From positions 5,783,328-5,847,327 of the forward strand of contig CM067065.1 of NCBI GenBank assembly GCA_033980235.1: a stretch of 64,000 bases of DNA, in the 5' to 3' direction. Positions within the stretch are counted from its first letter, which is position 1. Each line of letters starts with the position of its first letter. The DNA is from Diadema setosum. Taxonomy: Eukaryota; Echinodermata; Echinoidea; Diadematoida; Diadematidae. Both the position numbers and the translations under genes were made by a program. The notes under the pieces were generated by a model. The model ran no database searches. It was not told the DNA's origin and worked only from the letters and a program-made list of their open reading frames with translations. This document shows positions 22,166-34,795 of the stretch, in pieces.

Positions 22166-22676
22166 GTACATCCCTGTCGATATGTACGGCCGGTGCGGGA
22201 ATCTCACATGCCAAAGGGGTTCCAAGGAGTGCAATCGCAAGCTAGCCCAGTACAAGTTTTTCTTGGCGCTGGAAAACAGCGAGTGCACGGATTACATTAC
22301 GGAAAAGTTCTGGATCCAGTCGCTGGTTCGCGGTCTCGTGCCGATAGTCCATGGCCCGCCGCGCTCTGACTACGAGAAAGTCGCTCCCCCGAACTCATTC
22401 ATTCACATTCAGGACTTCGCGACGGTAAGAGAACTTGCAGCATACATCCGCCGTGTCGACGGGGACGACGTGCTGTACAATTCGTACTTTGCATGGAAAA
22501 AGAAGGGATCCCTGAAACCATACGGGACGGGACCGAACATCATGTGTCAGGTGGGGGATAGGCTGGTAGCGGACGAAAAAGCACTGGCCAACGGGACCTA
22601 CTGGCCTACACCACAGAAGGACTGGAAGCAATGGTGGACACAGTCGTGCAGGAGTTTTGGGAAAATACCCGACTAG
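22166..22676 (+). CDS. Alpha-1,3-fucosyltransferase (GT10), coding exon 2 (C-terminus)
   Basis: The exon opens after a TATAG acceptor, and its first G completes the lysine codon split by the intron. The junction reads KYIPVDMYGRCGN, the typical GT10 sequence, so intron 18950-22165 (3216 bp) is well supported. The exon carries the GDP-fucose-binding alpha-1,3-FucT signature: YKFFLALENSECTDYITEKF (residues 310-329 of a 450-residue protein), GLVPIVHG, VAPPNSFIHIQDF and YFAWKK. The protein ends at TAG 22674-22676. 450 residues is within the usual range for animal FucTs. The usual Asn-Ala after TEKFW is here Gln-Ser, a modest departure. NxT sites occur at N293 and in ANGTYW near the C-terminus. 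No frameshift or internal stop is seen across the two exons, so the gene looks functional. Confidence 0.95.
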
Positions 22677-23335
22677 ACTAGAAGTTCGTGTTCGCAATAT
22701 TTCGTTTACCGCCTATTCATGGTTCTCCTGTTTGTATTCCAGTTAATTGTTCCTTTTGTTTTCGTCTTCAAAGGAACCGTTATCCTTACCTCAGCTACAA
22801 TAGTAGGCCTATACGAGTGGTAGAGCGGCGAATTCAATAACAATCACAAACACCTGAGACAATGTGGATACAGCTTCTTTTTTTTTCCCCTGAGGTCCAA
22901 TTCTAATATGGAAAGCATTCAAATGAGTGTACTATACAAGGCTCTTTTGATTAAGTTTATTGCCATCGCATTTAGCACTTTTAATATAAGTGCACTGGGT
23001 AGAAACGTTGATATCGAGAGCTTGCACTTTAGTGTGCAAGTGATAAATGCGGTACAGATGTAACACGCAGGTACACGGCTTTTGGATCTCTTTCTGAGAA
23101 TACTGGCTTGGACAATGTAGTCGCGGTAAAGAAAATTCACGTACGGACATGCATTAAGACCTCTCTTTAAAAACTGACTTGCACCACAAGCAAGCTAATA
23201 TTACTTCCTCTGTCTCCATATTTTCTCAAACTTCGGGAGTGCCTTTTATTTTTCTGTCTGCGTTCATCATTTGAAGTAGTGCTCATCAGTACTGATAATA
23301 AGATCAGTGTATCCATTCCGAATACGGGTAGACAG
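22677..23335. other. 3' flank of fucosyltransferase
   Basis: Presumed 3' UTR and downstream DNA. No AATAAA occurs close to the stop codon, so the polyadenylation site cannot be placed. Confidence 0.4.
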
Positions 23336-23337
23336 TA

Positions 23338-23391
23338 ATCCCAACAAACCAACGGTAACGAAAACATAACCTCCTCCCTTGGCGGGAGGTA
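23338..23391 (-). repeat. Helentron-like 5'-end fragment
   Basis: AACCAACGGTAACGAAAACA, TAACCTCCTCCCTTGGCGGG matches the left-end sequence of the minus-strand element at 59042-59543. Only this end is present. Confidence 0.6.
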
Positions 23392-23399
23392 AAAAAAAA

Positions 23400-25390
23400 C
23401 ACAAACAAACAAACAGACAAACAAACAAAAAACCCGGCTCTTTATCATTTTCATTTCACCTGACCCAAGCTATTTTACTTGAGGTGTGGATTGTTGATTC
23501 AAATTTCGGCAGAAAATAGAACCTCATTGAACTTTGGCTAAAATGACTTTATGTTATAAGAATGTCCACTGATATGCATTTCGATCGGAAGGGTAATATA
23601 AAAAACAAACAAGCAATAAACAATCACTCCCTTAATTATAGTAGTGTATCGTAAAAGGTCAATGCCAAAGAGCATTGTAAATTGGTTGAAAATGTCTTTC
23701 AGTAGCTTTAATTTCAGCTATGAATATATAGACCATATATAGATTGGGAAGAACGATTAAAAAATGTTCCATTGCCTATAAAGTGAAGTGAAAGCTCAAG
23801 TTTTAAGGTCTCCAAAAATTTAACTAAAATAATTCAGGAGGCATGAGTGTTATGATGTAACTGCGTGTAAGGTATAGACATTTGGGAAAGTATTTCCTTG
23901 ACTGTCCTTTGCCTGGACAGGGTCAAAGGTCAGTCATAGATCAGTCATAGGTCGGTGGTAAAGAATTTCATCATAATGTAAATTAAGGGTCATGCTGCAA
24001 CAGGGGATATGATTGCCTTATACTGTGCGAAAGGATCGAAATTCTGTAGTTTCTTAAGTTATTAGTTCTATGGCAATCATTAATTCTTCACCTGAAACGC
24101 CAAGAGACGATGGAGCAGCGCAACACGCCTGTGACATTCATAATTCAACACAGTCTTTCCTCGCGGGTCGTTACATCTGCTTAATGGGTGTTTCCCGGGG
24201 TGAAGAAAGCCGTCGCTAGGCACCCTTCGTGACACCATCACGAACATGGTTCGACTGGCGTTCGACTTTCGACGGGGTTATTCTCCATGAAAGAGAGAAG
24301 CGAAGAGAGAGAAAGGGGAGTGACCTATGTTAACGTCTGACTTTGGATTTTTTTTTCTTAAAATCAAGCGGGAGAAGTAAGACTTGCGAGACTATAGTGG
24401 TTACAATATGATTCGCGGATCGTCCACTAGGGAGTTATGTGCTTGGCCTGAACTGATGCTGCTGCTCCAAAAAATAAATAACAAATAAATAATGATAATA
24501 AATAAATGATTCAAAGGAGGGGGGGGGGGGGAGTCAAAGGATAGCAATGAATGGAAAATTTAATTGTAAATTGGTCAACAATCAAAAGCCTGGATAATCA
24601 TGTCACATACACCCAACAAACATATAGCTAATTAGCTGGAGAGGTTGAACGAACTGGGGAGAGTGCATGAAAGTACCATGAGCAAAGGTTTTGGAATACA
24701 AAGTAGTTCCATTCTCATAGTACAATATATTCATTTTCCAGTTATTATTCTGTTGTTGTTGTTGTTGTTGTTGTTGTTTTACTGACATGGTATAAGTGGT
24801 ACTGGTGACCTTTCCACAGTGCAATGTCTTTTCTTGTGTGTATAAGTGTGACCAATCCGTGAAGTGCCTTAAAGTTTTGTCTTTGTATTTTCATACAGTT
24901 TTGAAAATAGTCTTATTTCCATTGCAAATGACTTAAGACGTTTTGTGCATTAAAGAACATTCTGATAAAGAATTAATGCGGCTTGATGGAGTTTTTTGTC
25001 CTCATTGTGTCCTCATTGTGTCTCCACTCTCAACTTCATCAACAGATGTCCACGTTATCAAAAGAAAAAAAGGAATTGTCAAATAATCGAGAGGAAAATA
25101 GTAGAGTTTTATAATAATCATCATTGAAATAAGTGTTAAGATATATAATAGATATAGAAGATATGAAAGATTTTGAGAGGAAATAAAGATAATAGACCTA
25201 ATAATAATACAGTGCAGTCCAGGTACAACGAACGCGATTATAACAAAAATTCGCAACAATAAAGTAGCAATTTCTGTCCATAATTATATCTATACATCTT
25301 TATATAATTCATTTTTTCGGCTAATAACGATTTATTATAATGTATATATATATATATATATACATATATACACACACACATATACAGTAT
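23400..25390. other. Intergenic with microsatellites, no gene identified
   Basis: (TTG)n at 24752-24778, G run 24518-24530, (TA)n/(CA)n at 25344-25395. An AGGTCA cluster (GGGTCAAAGGTCAGTCATAG) lies at 23920-23950. No exon was recognised. Confidence 0.5.
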
Positions 25391-25393
25391 ATA

Positions 25394-25640
25394 TGAAGAG
25401 TTTGTTTGCAAAAACCGATGTCTATATTTGCCAAATGGAGATATTTGCGATTAAAGGTCAAGAAAAATAAAGAGAATGATAAGAACATTTTTGCTTCTTT
25501 TGACCATAACTTCAAAAATGTACCTTTATATGTAGTGACCAATATATTATTTAAAAGGTATCATTTTGTACTTTATTACAGAGACCGTACTTCAAAATCT
25601 TCAAAAATGGACTTATCGGTCTTTGCAAACAAACTCTTCA
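25394..25640. repeat. MITE family B, copy 1 (247 bp)
   Basis: Inverted ends TGAAGAGTTTGTTTGCAAAA and CGGTCTTTGCAAACAAACTC, TTCA. Near-identical to copies at 34547 and 41674. TA flanks each end. Confidence 0.88.
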
Positions 25641-25644
25641 TATG

Positions 25645-26830
25645 TATGCATATACAAAAGGGTATAGTATATTATATATAAATTCCCGGTCACGATGACT
25701 TTGCCTGTCTCACATGTCTAAGATTTCACAAGTTTTTACGAAACAGTGATACTGCTAGCCAAAAACTTATAAAGAGTTTGATCCCAAAACGAGTTAACTT
25801 CACTCTTGTTAATTAAACATTTTGCGGGTAAAGCTGCAAAAATCATAGAAAGTTATATATGATAATAGATATGTTGTTTTTATGTTGTTTTGTAACAAGG
25901 AATGGTTTGACACTAGAAAGGTGTTATACTGCTCTATCTGATGAAGGACTTATACAATACTTTAAAATGTTTAAAAATGGCGCTTAATCCGTTTTGCGAT
26001 AAAACTTCATATGCAAATTAGATGAGGTGGTGACGTCGACATCTGATATCTACCACTGAGATGCATTGATAATACCGTACTTTTTAAATGGCCTCTAGAA
26101 ATGACAGCGTCTGATAGCAATTGCTATAATAGATTATACACAAAGCATAATAATTATTGCTACGTATTTCTTGTGCTAACTATAAATTATCCGTAGAACT
26201 GTGAGGCCATCACCTTTATCTAAATCGAGTATATTCAGCTTTAGAGGACCAATGTGTGATGTCAAATCTGAAACTGGTTCTGAACAACCTCACCCTGGTT
26301 CGTGTGGTTATATTACGCACACCTGGTTCCAACCCAAGCTATGACAAAAGATTGTTACGCCGTCACTTTGGTACTCGTACGGTGCCCCCCCCCCCCCCAA
26401 TAAAGGGGGGGGGGGGGGTTAGATCACACAAAGCAACAACAACTGATTTCATTTACTTTTTGTTTAAGTTGAGAGGATGTAAGACGGGAAGTCGGACTAC
26501 GTCTTTAACGGTGGTGCCATCTGATTTTCGTATTTGCTCCATCGAAAAGTGAGATGCCACTTCACGTTCAAATTAACTTTAAATCGGGTTACGGTACACA
26601 AATAAAGGGTTAGACATTACATGAATCGGGCATACAGTGATTACGGAAGTCATAGAATGCAACGTTTTCACATGGTTTAACTGTGGCAGTGGCATCTGAC
26701 TCGTTCTTGCATGCTGGCAAAGAACAACCATATCATTGGTCTGTACACAAGGATATCCCTAACAAATGACTTTCGACGATAGTGTTAAAACTATAAACCT
26801 CCACCCCCCCCACACACACACACACGCACA
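25645..26830. other. Intergenic, nothing identified
   Basis: AT-rich. A C run and G run (26386-26398; 26405-26418) face each other around AATAAA and could form a homopolymer hairpin. (CA)n lies at 26810-26824. Confidence 0.5.
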
Positions 26831-26835
26831 AAAGA

Positions 26836-26905
26836 ATCATATAATAACAATAATACATTACATTTGTAAAGTGCTTAACACAGTGTTTTTAAGCGCAAGG
26901 GTAAA
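26836..26905 (-). repeat. LINE 3'-end fragment
   Basis: ATAATAACAATAATACATTA, CATTTGTAAAGTGCTTAACA and TTTTTAAGCGC resemble the LINE 3' terminus at 11054-11110 (simple tail, then ACATTTATATAGCGCTTA). Confidence 0.55.
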
Positions 26906-27241
26906 AGACGCAAGAAAAGGAAACGAATGAGAAATGAAATATAACAATCACGACAAAAATAGAAATTACACATAAATACAGATCAATATTTGCCACGCTA
27001 TCACAATAAAAACGGCAACGTGCCGAAGATGTCTTGGTTTTGTGTTGACGCCAGAAAAGCAAATAATTGGAAATTGAAGCTTGAGTAATAATCAACAACC
27101 TAGAAGTGCTCACCCCTTTAACTATAAAAGACACTAATATATCCATAGACTTTGATATGGTATCCACATACTGCATACACATTTCATAGGTCCCGTGGGT
27201 AGGGGAGTGAACTTTAATTCAAGTGCATTCAGTGGTTCCAT

Positions 27242-27421
27242 GACATTTGCTCCTGCGACAATTGCTCCCATGAAATATCTGCACGCTAAGCCAAACTTGG
27301 ATTCTACCAACAGACAAAACCTTACATCAAACTCAACCCCAAACCCTATCACATCCCTAAAAGATAACCCTATGTCCTTGGAGAAAATAAGGCCGGAGGA
27401 ATTGTCGCAGGAGCAAATGTC
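27242..27421. repeat. 180-bp MITE with 22-bp perfect terminal repeats
   Basis: GACATTTGCTCCTGCGACAA (27242) and TTGTCGCAGGAGCAAATGTC (ending 27421) are exact inverses. The interior contains CAACCCCAAACCCTATCAC and similar CCCTA-like sequence, reminiscent of the element at 867-1012. An 80-codon reading frame over it is incidental. Confidence 0.85.
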
Positions 27422-27443
27422 GTGTCACAGCTTTTAGTATTGT

Positions 27444-27924
27444 TTAAGGAAACCAAAACCCAAAAAGAAATGTTATGAATTTTTAAAGTTTTGGTCTTGG
27501 AACTGCTGAATGAGGAGACTACTAGAGGCTATGACGTCATGTGTGGACAACACATGTGTTGAATTCCACAAAAATTCACTTTCTAGAAAAATTAAAGATG
27601 AGGAGATGCACTACCACTTTCAGAAAGCAGGGGGGAATAATAATTATTGCTACCCTTAACATTATGTCAGTATCAAGTTGATGAAATGTGTAATTTTCAT
27701 GAAAAATGATATTTTTTTGGGTCGAATTCCCTTTGTATTTTCTTTATAACTATTGTCAACACATGACGTCATAACCTCTAGTCTCCTTGTCCAGCAGTTC
27801 CACACCAAACATTTAACAATTCATAACTTTTGCATCGATTTTCTTCAAACTTTTACTAATGTGTTCTACTAATGTTGATGCTTTCACTCAATCCACATTT
27901 CTCTTAGGGTTCTGGTTTCCTTTA
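27444..27924. repeat. TTAA-bounded palindromic element, family C copy
   Basis: TTAAGGAAACCAAAACCC and GGGTTCTGGTTTCCTTTAA are inverse ends. ATGACGTCATGTGTGGACAA on the left pairs with TTGTCAACACATGACGTCAT on the right. Shares ACTAATGTGTTCTACTAA with the copy at 54 kb. Confidence 0.75.
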
Positions 27925-27939
27925 ATCTCCTGCTTCCCC

Positions 27940-28154
27940 CCCCCCCCCCCTTCACTTTAAGTTGACGCACATCGGGTTTGAATTTTGATTGCATTCTTGT
28001 TTGCAACTCGTGTCGGGAGTTATCGGAAGTTGTCGGAAGTTGTCGGGAATCCAACGTGTTTTTCGGATGTCCTGTCAGATGCAGTTACAGTTCATGTGTG
28101 ATATTTGTCTTCTGCTTGCGTCGCTTTTCGACTTTCCGTCTGTCTGTATATAAA

Positions 28155-28196
<42 letters not shown>

Positions 28197-29040
28197 TGTT
28201 TGTCAGGGAGGCACACACAAACACACCCACACACATACACTATCCGAGTAGCAAAAAAGAAAAAAAGGGTAAAAAAAAAATGTTAGCATACCCATAATCC
28301 CGTCGGGGAAAACACGATGATGTGACAATATACTTCAACTCCAGTTCACGTTCAAAGACATGAACAGAAATAATGCGCGGCATCAGCAAACGTGTGCTAT
28401 AGAAATTTTAGTAATCAGAGAAAAAAAAAATTGAATCAAATGAATTCATGTAGAGCCTACATACATACGTACATAGATACATACATATTTTTGTTAGCGT
28501 GGATAATCTCGCAATAATTTTGCACATTGAAATATAATGTGTAGGCTTTTCATATGTTGGCAGCTTTCGAAGTACACTGGCTTCAACATGTCGTATGTAG
28601 TATTGTCTATAATACTGAAATTTGTCAATAGTAGGCCTATTCTTTCCACTGCAACTGCCCGAAGAGGGAATTATGCTTGACAGTGTATTACAACCCCATA
28701 TAATATACCGTTTGTCCTTTGAATACCATGCTGGAAAGAACTCAATGTGAGAAACACAGTGTGAATACAATGTGAACACATTGTGAACACATTGTCATAC
28801 ATTCAAACGTTTTAACAGTGTGAACACATTGCGAATCATCAACTCACAGTGTCACATAGAACATTACCATGTGAACACTCTGCAAAAACCAAACCACAGT
28901 GTGAAATCTTCTCCGCGATGTTAAATTCGAGTGTTTTCACAAAGTCGACTATGTGACCACACTGGACACACTGAGGGACATTGTGTTCTTTCAGGTAGGG
29001 TGTTCAATTATGTTTCCACCCTTCCTCTAGGAGCAAACTT
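27940..29040. repeat. Low-complexity and CAGTGTGAACAC-rich region
   Basis: C run 27938-27950, (CT)n 28156-28190, (CA)n 28212-28237. From 28740 to 28985, CAGTGTGAACAC / ACATTGTGAACA motifs recur irregularly. A related patch lies at 48970-49055. Confidence 0.55.
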
Positions 29041-29042
29041 TC

Positions 29043-29505
29043 TTAAAGGAGACCTCCGGATAATTTTCAGATTTTACATTTTAAATAACTATAAATTGGT
29101 TATTATGGGTACGAAGTTTCAGAATGTGTACATGTATATGATTGGGATGAGGAATAAGAATGTTTTTAAAATTTATGACTGATCACAACAAGGATGATGA
29201 CATGGTATCTTTACCATAAGAATGCATGAGTTTATGGGGCTGAAAGAAGTAGAACAAAAGAAGAAAACATGCAAAATTATACACAGGTGATAAGCAAGCG
29301 ATGGGATTACGTCACGATATTTCTGGAACGCGCGAGCCTCCTTTTGCCATCATCCTTGTTCAATGTAATCTGTTTTTGTTATGCGTTTTTTTTTTTTTGT
29401 TTTTTTTTTAGGGGGGGGGGGTTCAGAGTATTGGTTTCTCTACTCAATAAATTACCCAAATATAAACGTATGGAGTTGTCGGTTTATATGCACTATGTTA
29501 TGATG
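29043..29505. repeat. TTAA-type palindromic element, family E copy 1
   Basis: TTAAAGGAGACCTCCGGATA, then AACAAGGATGATGACATGG, pairing with GCCATCATCCTTGTT further right. Shares left end, AGAACAAAAGAAG and TTGGTTTCTCTRCTCAA with 45372-45823. The right end is degraded. Confidence 0.6.
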
Positions 29506-29509
29506 TGAT

Positions 29510-30303
29510 CTCTAAACTACAACATCATTTGAATTAAAAAAAAAAAAAGAAAGCCCAGCTCGCTTTCTAAAAACATCGAAAACGTCAGATGAGGATGAAT
29601 GCTATCCAAAGAACAATGATTTATGTCCACCTGAAGTGCTTCGTGTGGTAAATATAAAACACACTATTGTTATTCATTGTCAAGTGACATTAATCACTGT
29701 CGACAAAAATACATATATCGCTTATTTCCAAATGCTCTACAGAGACAAGATTTGCATAAGGAATGATACACGATCAATAAAATACATAACGCTATATTTT
29801 TAATTTCTCTGTCTTTTTCGTCATTTTTTTTTTTTTTTTTTTTTTGTCAGGCGCTTGTCTTGTATAGGATTATTATGACATCAACAGGGATTTATTGTCC
29901 CCTGATTACGATTTTTTTGTGTCTTAACTTCAGGTCTAAGAAAGACACCTGTTTAATACCGGAAAACATTCAACACTCTACAGGCAACACTTCCTTGATT
30001 AGGGGCTGTCTCGCCCACATACAATACAATGTCAGTTTACTCTGTTTATGCATTCAAATCTAGCGAGAGCGAAAGTACACGTGCAAGTCTATCTGAGAGA
30101 GTGAGGGATGGAGAGGCGAAAATTGGGGAAGAGAAATACCATTAACACCTTATGAACTGTGACAGGGACTTTGGACAGTATGAACAATCGACACCCAAAG
30201 CACATAAAGGGTAGTAAGCGATCGTATTTTCCGCACACATAATTATAAAGCAGTCGGGCTAATGAAATTAATTACTGACTATCACATTTTCTCTTTCATA
30301 ATG
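29510..30303. other. Intergenic, nothing identified
   Basis: AT-rich, A run at 29537 and T run at 29825-29845. No gene recognised. Confidence 0.5.
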
Positions 30304-30304
30304 A

Positions 30305-30407
30305 TTAAAGGGATTGTATAGTTTTGGTTGAGATAGGGGATTCACACGTTACTATTGCGAGATTAGAAATCATGCATGAAATATGAAGAGAATACACTAA
30401 TTATCAT
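30305..30407. repeat. Palindromic MITE family A, copy 4, left piece
   Basis: TTAAAGGGATTGTATAGTTT, then GAGATAGGGGATTC and TGAAATATGAAGAGAAT. The element stops at the insertion starting about 30408 and resumes at 31987. Confidence 0.75.
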
Positions 30408-30549
30408 AGGCGCCGGAAGTGGGGGGGCAGGGGGGGAGGGGGCGGCCGCCCCCCCAATCCAAAAAGTGGGGGGGGGGGGGGGGCAAAACGCATTTTTGCC
30501 CCCCCCCCCCCCCCCAAAAAAAAAAAAGCCCCCCCCAAAAAAAAAAAAA

Positions 30550-30584
<35 letters not shown>

Positions 30585-30654
30585 AAAAATAAATGAATAA
30601 ACAAAGAAAATGAAATAAATATGTATGTGAATAAAAGGGAAAAAATATGGCTAC

Positions 30655-31520
30655 AAACGTCAGCTTTTGGACTGTAAAAAGTCAAAATTTTCAATCTCGC
30701 TCGCTTCGCTCGCTCGCATCCAGCAGTTGAGCCCGGTGCGCCTCCCCCTTAATTTCTAAAGCGAAAAACATAGCTACGATGGCAGTTTTTGGACTCTAGA
30801 ATGTCAAAATTTCAAGCTCGCTCGCTTCGCTCGCTCGCTCGCATTGAATCGTTATGCCATTCTCCTAATGTTGCTGCCAGTAGTTGCGCCCGATGCCCCC
30901 ACCCTTAATTTCCAAAGCGAAAGATAAATATAGCTACAAACGGGAGTTTTGGGACTATAAAATGTCAAAATTTTCAAGCTCGCTCGCTCGCATTGAATCG
31001 TTTTGCCACTCTCTTAATGTTGCTGCCAGTAATTGCCAGCAGTTGCGTCCGATGCCCCTCCCCCTTAATTTCCAAAGCGAAAGATATAGCTACAAACGGG
31101 AGTTTTTGGACTGTAATGTCAAAATTCTCAAGCTCGCTCGCTTTGCTCGCTCGCATTGAATCGTTATGCCATTCTCCTAATGTTGCTGCCAGTAATTGCC
31201 AGCAGTTGCGCCCGATGCGCCGCCCCATTTATTTCCAAAGTGAAAGATAAAGCTACAAACCCCAGTTTTGGGACTGTAGAATGTCAAAATTTTCAAGCTT
31301 GCTCGCTTCGCTCGCTCGCATTGAATCGTTATGCCATTCTCCTAATGTTGCTGCCAATATTGCCAGCAGTTGCGCCCGATGCGCCCCCATTTATTTCAAA
31401 GTGAAATATGTAGCTAAAACTCCAGTTTTGGAACTGTAGAATATCAAAATTTTCAAGCTCGCTCGCTTCGCTCGCTCGCATTTTATTGTTATGCCATTTA
31501 CCTTATGTTGCTGACAGTAT
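30655..31520. repeat. Tandem array of a ~160-bp unit, about 5.3 copies
   Basis: Each unit runs TTTTGGACTGTAGAATGTCA, AAGCTCGCTCGCTTCGCTCG, CATTGAATCGTTATGCCATT, CTCCTAATGTTGCTGCCAGT, TGCGCCCGATGC, then AAAGCGAAAGATA. Starts lie near 30660, 30781, 30941, 31099, 31259 and 31419. The first unit is shortened and the last truncated. Confidence 0.85.
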
Positions 31521-31724
31521 CTAATTTGTCGATCGTTTCATACCGTCATTCCATAATCCATGTAAGGAAAACTTACAATGTTCCTCAATGACTGCGTTGT
31601 TGAATGTATCACATTCCGTAATGTATTGTAGTCTCATTATTGCTCACGCACACACGCACAAGCACACAGACCGTCAAAATTACTTCATGGTTCCCCCCTT
31701 GTTTCGACCCACCTTACGCCACTT

Positions 31725-31886
<162 letters not shown>

Positions 31887-31986
31887 TGTGTAACATATGC
31901 ATGGTCTAATCTTGAGCCCCCTCCAATGTTTGCCCCCCCCCCCCCCCCCCCCCCCCCCCAATCCAAAACTGCTTCCGGCGCGCCTG

Positions 31987-32253
31987 CTAATTATAAGAGG
32001 ATTTCAGAATTTATTTGATGAAAATCAGTTTGGAAATGACAAAAATATCCCAAACCAAAGTAAAACAAAGTGGTCTTAGGTGTGTCACACCTGTTATTAC
32101 GATCGCTTCGTCTTTGATATCTCAGCCGTTTTCCGATCAATTTTCATCAAATAAACTGTGATTTCTTCTTAGAATAGTGTTGTATGCTCTTTGATATTTC
32201 ACAAGAGGTTTCTCATTTTCTCGCAAAAAGTACCAAAACTATATCCCTTTAAA
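31987..32253. repeat. Palindromic MITE family A, copy 4, right piece
   Basis: Resumes with TTATTTGATGAAAATCAG and runs to ACCAAAACTATATCCCTTTA. With 30305-30407 it makes one full element of about 370 bp. Confidence 0.78.
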
Positions 32254-33585
32254 CGCTACATATTGGCCATAATTATACCATTTGTTAATTAATAGTCATA
32301 AACCCTTCGGATGGCTCAGAGAATAATGATCATCTCATAACATAATATATGCATCCCTTGGGAATGGGCCTATACTGCTGAACAAGCGACGAGTGACACT
32401 GGCCGTAATATTCATAACTTCCCAGACATTCAGTATAGAAACGTCTCTCTCTCTCTCTTCGAAGCACCTGCAGTCGACATTTTCTTGTGGTAATCATGTA
32501 TCTCAGTTTCTCAAATCTGCGAAATCATGAGTGAAGAGCTTGATGGCAAACTCAGTTAACTCCATTATCATCAAAAAAACAAAGAAAATGCCAAATATTT
32601 GATATCTTCAGTCATTAGTTCAAATCAGTTACTGTCTTGTTTTTGTTTGTTTTTTTCAACACGTGAAGCAGCAGTGGAAAGGTTTTATTATCTTTTTTTT
32701 TTTTTTTTTGATGACGGCCATACTTTAGTTTAAGAATTGTGCTTATGTGTATAACCCATTTTGCAATCAGACTCTTCCTCGGTGCTTCTGTGCGTATAGA
32801 CGTTCGTGAAGTTGTACTGAGCACAAGCACAATTTTTTATCCCTTTTTCTGCCAGCCCAGCAATTCTGTTTCTGCGAAGGTGACCCAGCTTTTATACGGA
32901 ATTCTCTGACAAGTTCACCTATAACCCCCCTCGTCTGAAGGAGATCAATAGAGTGATCAGTGCTGACGGCCATGGGGTCGAATCCATATCGTCTGCATAC
33001 CAGAAAAGTGCCTGCATAAAGCAAATCGAGGAGGGATTTACTTCCTTAATATAGAATCATAAATAGAGAGAGAGAGAGGGGGGGGGGGCGTTTGGAAAGC
33101 CATAGGGGAACCAGGACCAATGAGGGGGAACGGCAGCGGGGAGGTGGTGGTGGTGGTGGTGGTGGTGGTGGTGTGTGTGTGGGGGGGGGGGTGTAGGTAT
33201 TCAAGAAGAGACACCAAATGCAGGATCGAGACATTACAATACTATTTGGGATAGTTATACCAATGCAGATTTTGAGTCATTCCGGTATAGTAATGATAAA
33301 AGAGTGTAATTTAATCTGTTCGACTGGACAGACTTGTGACGTCAAGGAGAGCAAAGTTCCGTTACTCGTCCTAGTCATTTCTTCTTCGTAACTTTGACAA
33401 GAAAGTCCAGGTGAACAGATTCAATTACACGCTTTTCCATGGGTGCAGAGAAACAGACAGTGAAGGCAAAGACATATGACTGAATACAAAGGTGGACTTA
33501 ACAATATACAAGTGAAAAAAAAAAAGTTGTGGGAAAACGCAAAAGATTTAAAACGTTGGCAGCTATTAAAAAGGGATGGAAATAA
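32254..33585. other. Intergenic, no gene identified
   Basis: T run 32690-32710, (GGT)n 33141-33171 and G run 33181-33191. The minus strand has an 85-codon frame at 32767-33024 of fair composition but no recognisable family. Confidence 0.45.
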
Positions 33586-33589
33586 TAAC

Positions 33590-33720
33590 AACAACAATAA
33601 AATTGATGGTAGTAATAATTAGCAATGATGATAATGATAATAATAACTAATAGTGCTTACGACCTATAAATAGCGAATAACAAGATCCCTTTGCGCTCAA
33701 GAAAAGGAAAGATTTTTCGT
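33590..33720. repeat. Repeat-end fragment, pair of 37470-37640
   Basis: A trinucleotide-rich (AAT/GAT) tract is followed by AGTGCTTACGACCTATAAAT, AGCGAATAACAAGATCCCT, TGCGCTCAAGAAAAGGAAAG. The same order recurs at 37560-37640. Confidence 0.6.
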
Positions 33721-34546
33721 ACGTTCTGCATTGTTTTTTAGCGATGCTTGTCATATCATCAAACTAATAATAATACTACTACTAATAATAATAATAATGA
33801 TAATAATGATAATAATGATAATGATAATAGTAATAATATGTATGTGCATCTTAGCTTTTGATAAAACATTCTGGAATATCTGGTTGACATTTTCATCGAC
33901 ACCTTGTTTATATCAATATTTGTAAAGAGAACAGCCAATGTCCCATGTAGAAAAATAAGATTAATTGATGAGACTTGCAACGCAAACTTTAATGCTTTGT
34001 GCTGTAAACTTGTGTTTTTTCCGTACATCTACTCAAGTTTGTTTATCTATTCTATGTTCTTTGTTCATGTCGTCAGAAATGCATGTTTATTTGTGTCTGC
34101 CTATATTTGCTGTACTCTCCACGAACTCGGAATTGTTTGTGCTTCACTTATTTCAAAAGATGTACTTCTGTTGCAACCACTGCAACTTCTCCACTTGATA
34201 TGCCGTCATATATTTTATGCTTCTCATTATGGCTAATACAATCAACTTAGCATTTGATTCCCTTGATGATGATGAACTCTTTGATTTCTTTAGACTCTCT
34301 TTCTCTCTCACACAGAATTAAGTCGGAATAGTTCACATTCGTCTGTTTTCTTTGATAATTTTATTGCCAATAATGTTAATTCGTCTTCAAAAGATTTGTG
34401 CAATGATTCTGATTTTGAATATGATTCGGCCCAAATATTAAACTTCTAAATATGTTACAGTTGGTCAGTTTAAAGGTACTGTGAAACATTGTCATAAAGT
34501 ATATTTTCTATGATACATTTAAACATCAGGAGTATTAATAAGCATT

Positions 34547-34795
34547 TGAAGAGTTTGTTTGCAAAAACCGATAAGTCCATATTTGCCAAATGGAGATATT
34601 TGCGATTAAAGGTCAAGAAAAATAAAGAGAATAATAAGAAATTTTTTGCTTCTTTTGACCATAACTTCAAAAATATACCTTTATATGTAGTGCCCAATAT
34701 ATCATTTAAAAGGCATTATTTTGTACTTTATGACAGAGATCGTACTTCAAAATCTTCAAAAATGGACTTATCGGTTTTTGCAAACAAACCCTTCA
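34547..34795. repeat. MITE family B, copy 2, inserted in LINE endonuclease
   Basis: Same 249-bp element, ends TGAAGAGTTTGTTTGCAAAA and inverse. Removing it rejoins the LINE reading SINKH-FDELQ. The target appears to have been AT-rich (AGCATTTTGATG), with a 2-bp TT duplication. Confidence 0.9.

Noticed and set aside
28408..28779. 123-codon minus-strand frame
   Set aside because: No domain, signal or splice context; composition typical of AT-rich non-coding DNA.
32767..33024. 85-codon minus-strand frame of fair composition
   Set aside because: No recognised family and no convincing splice sites. It could be a transposon remnant; evidence is too thin to call a gene.
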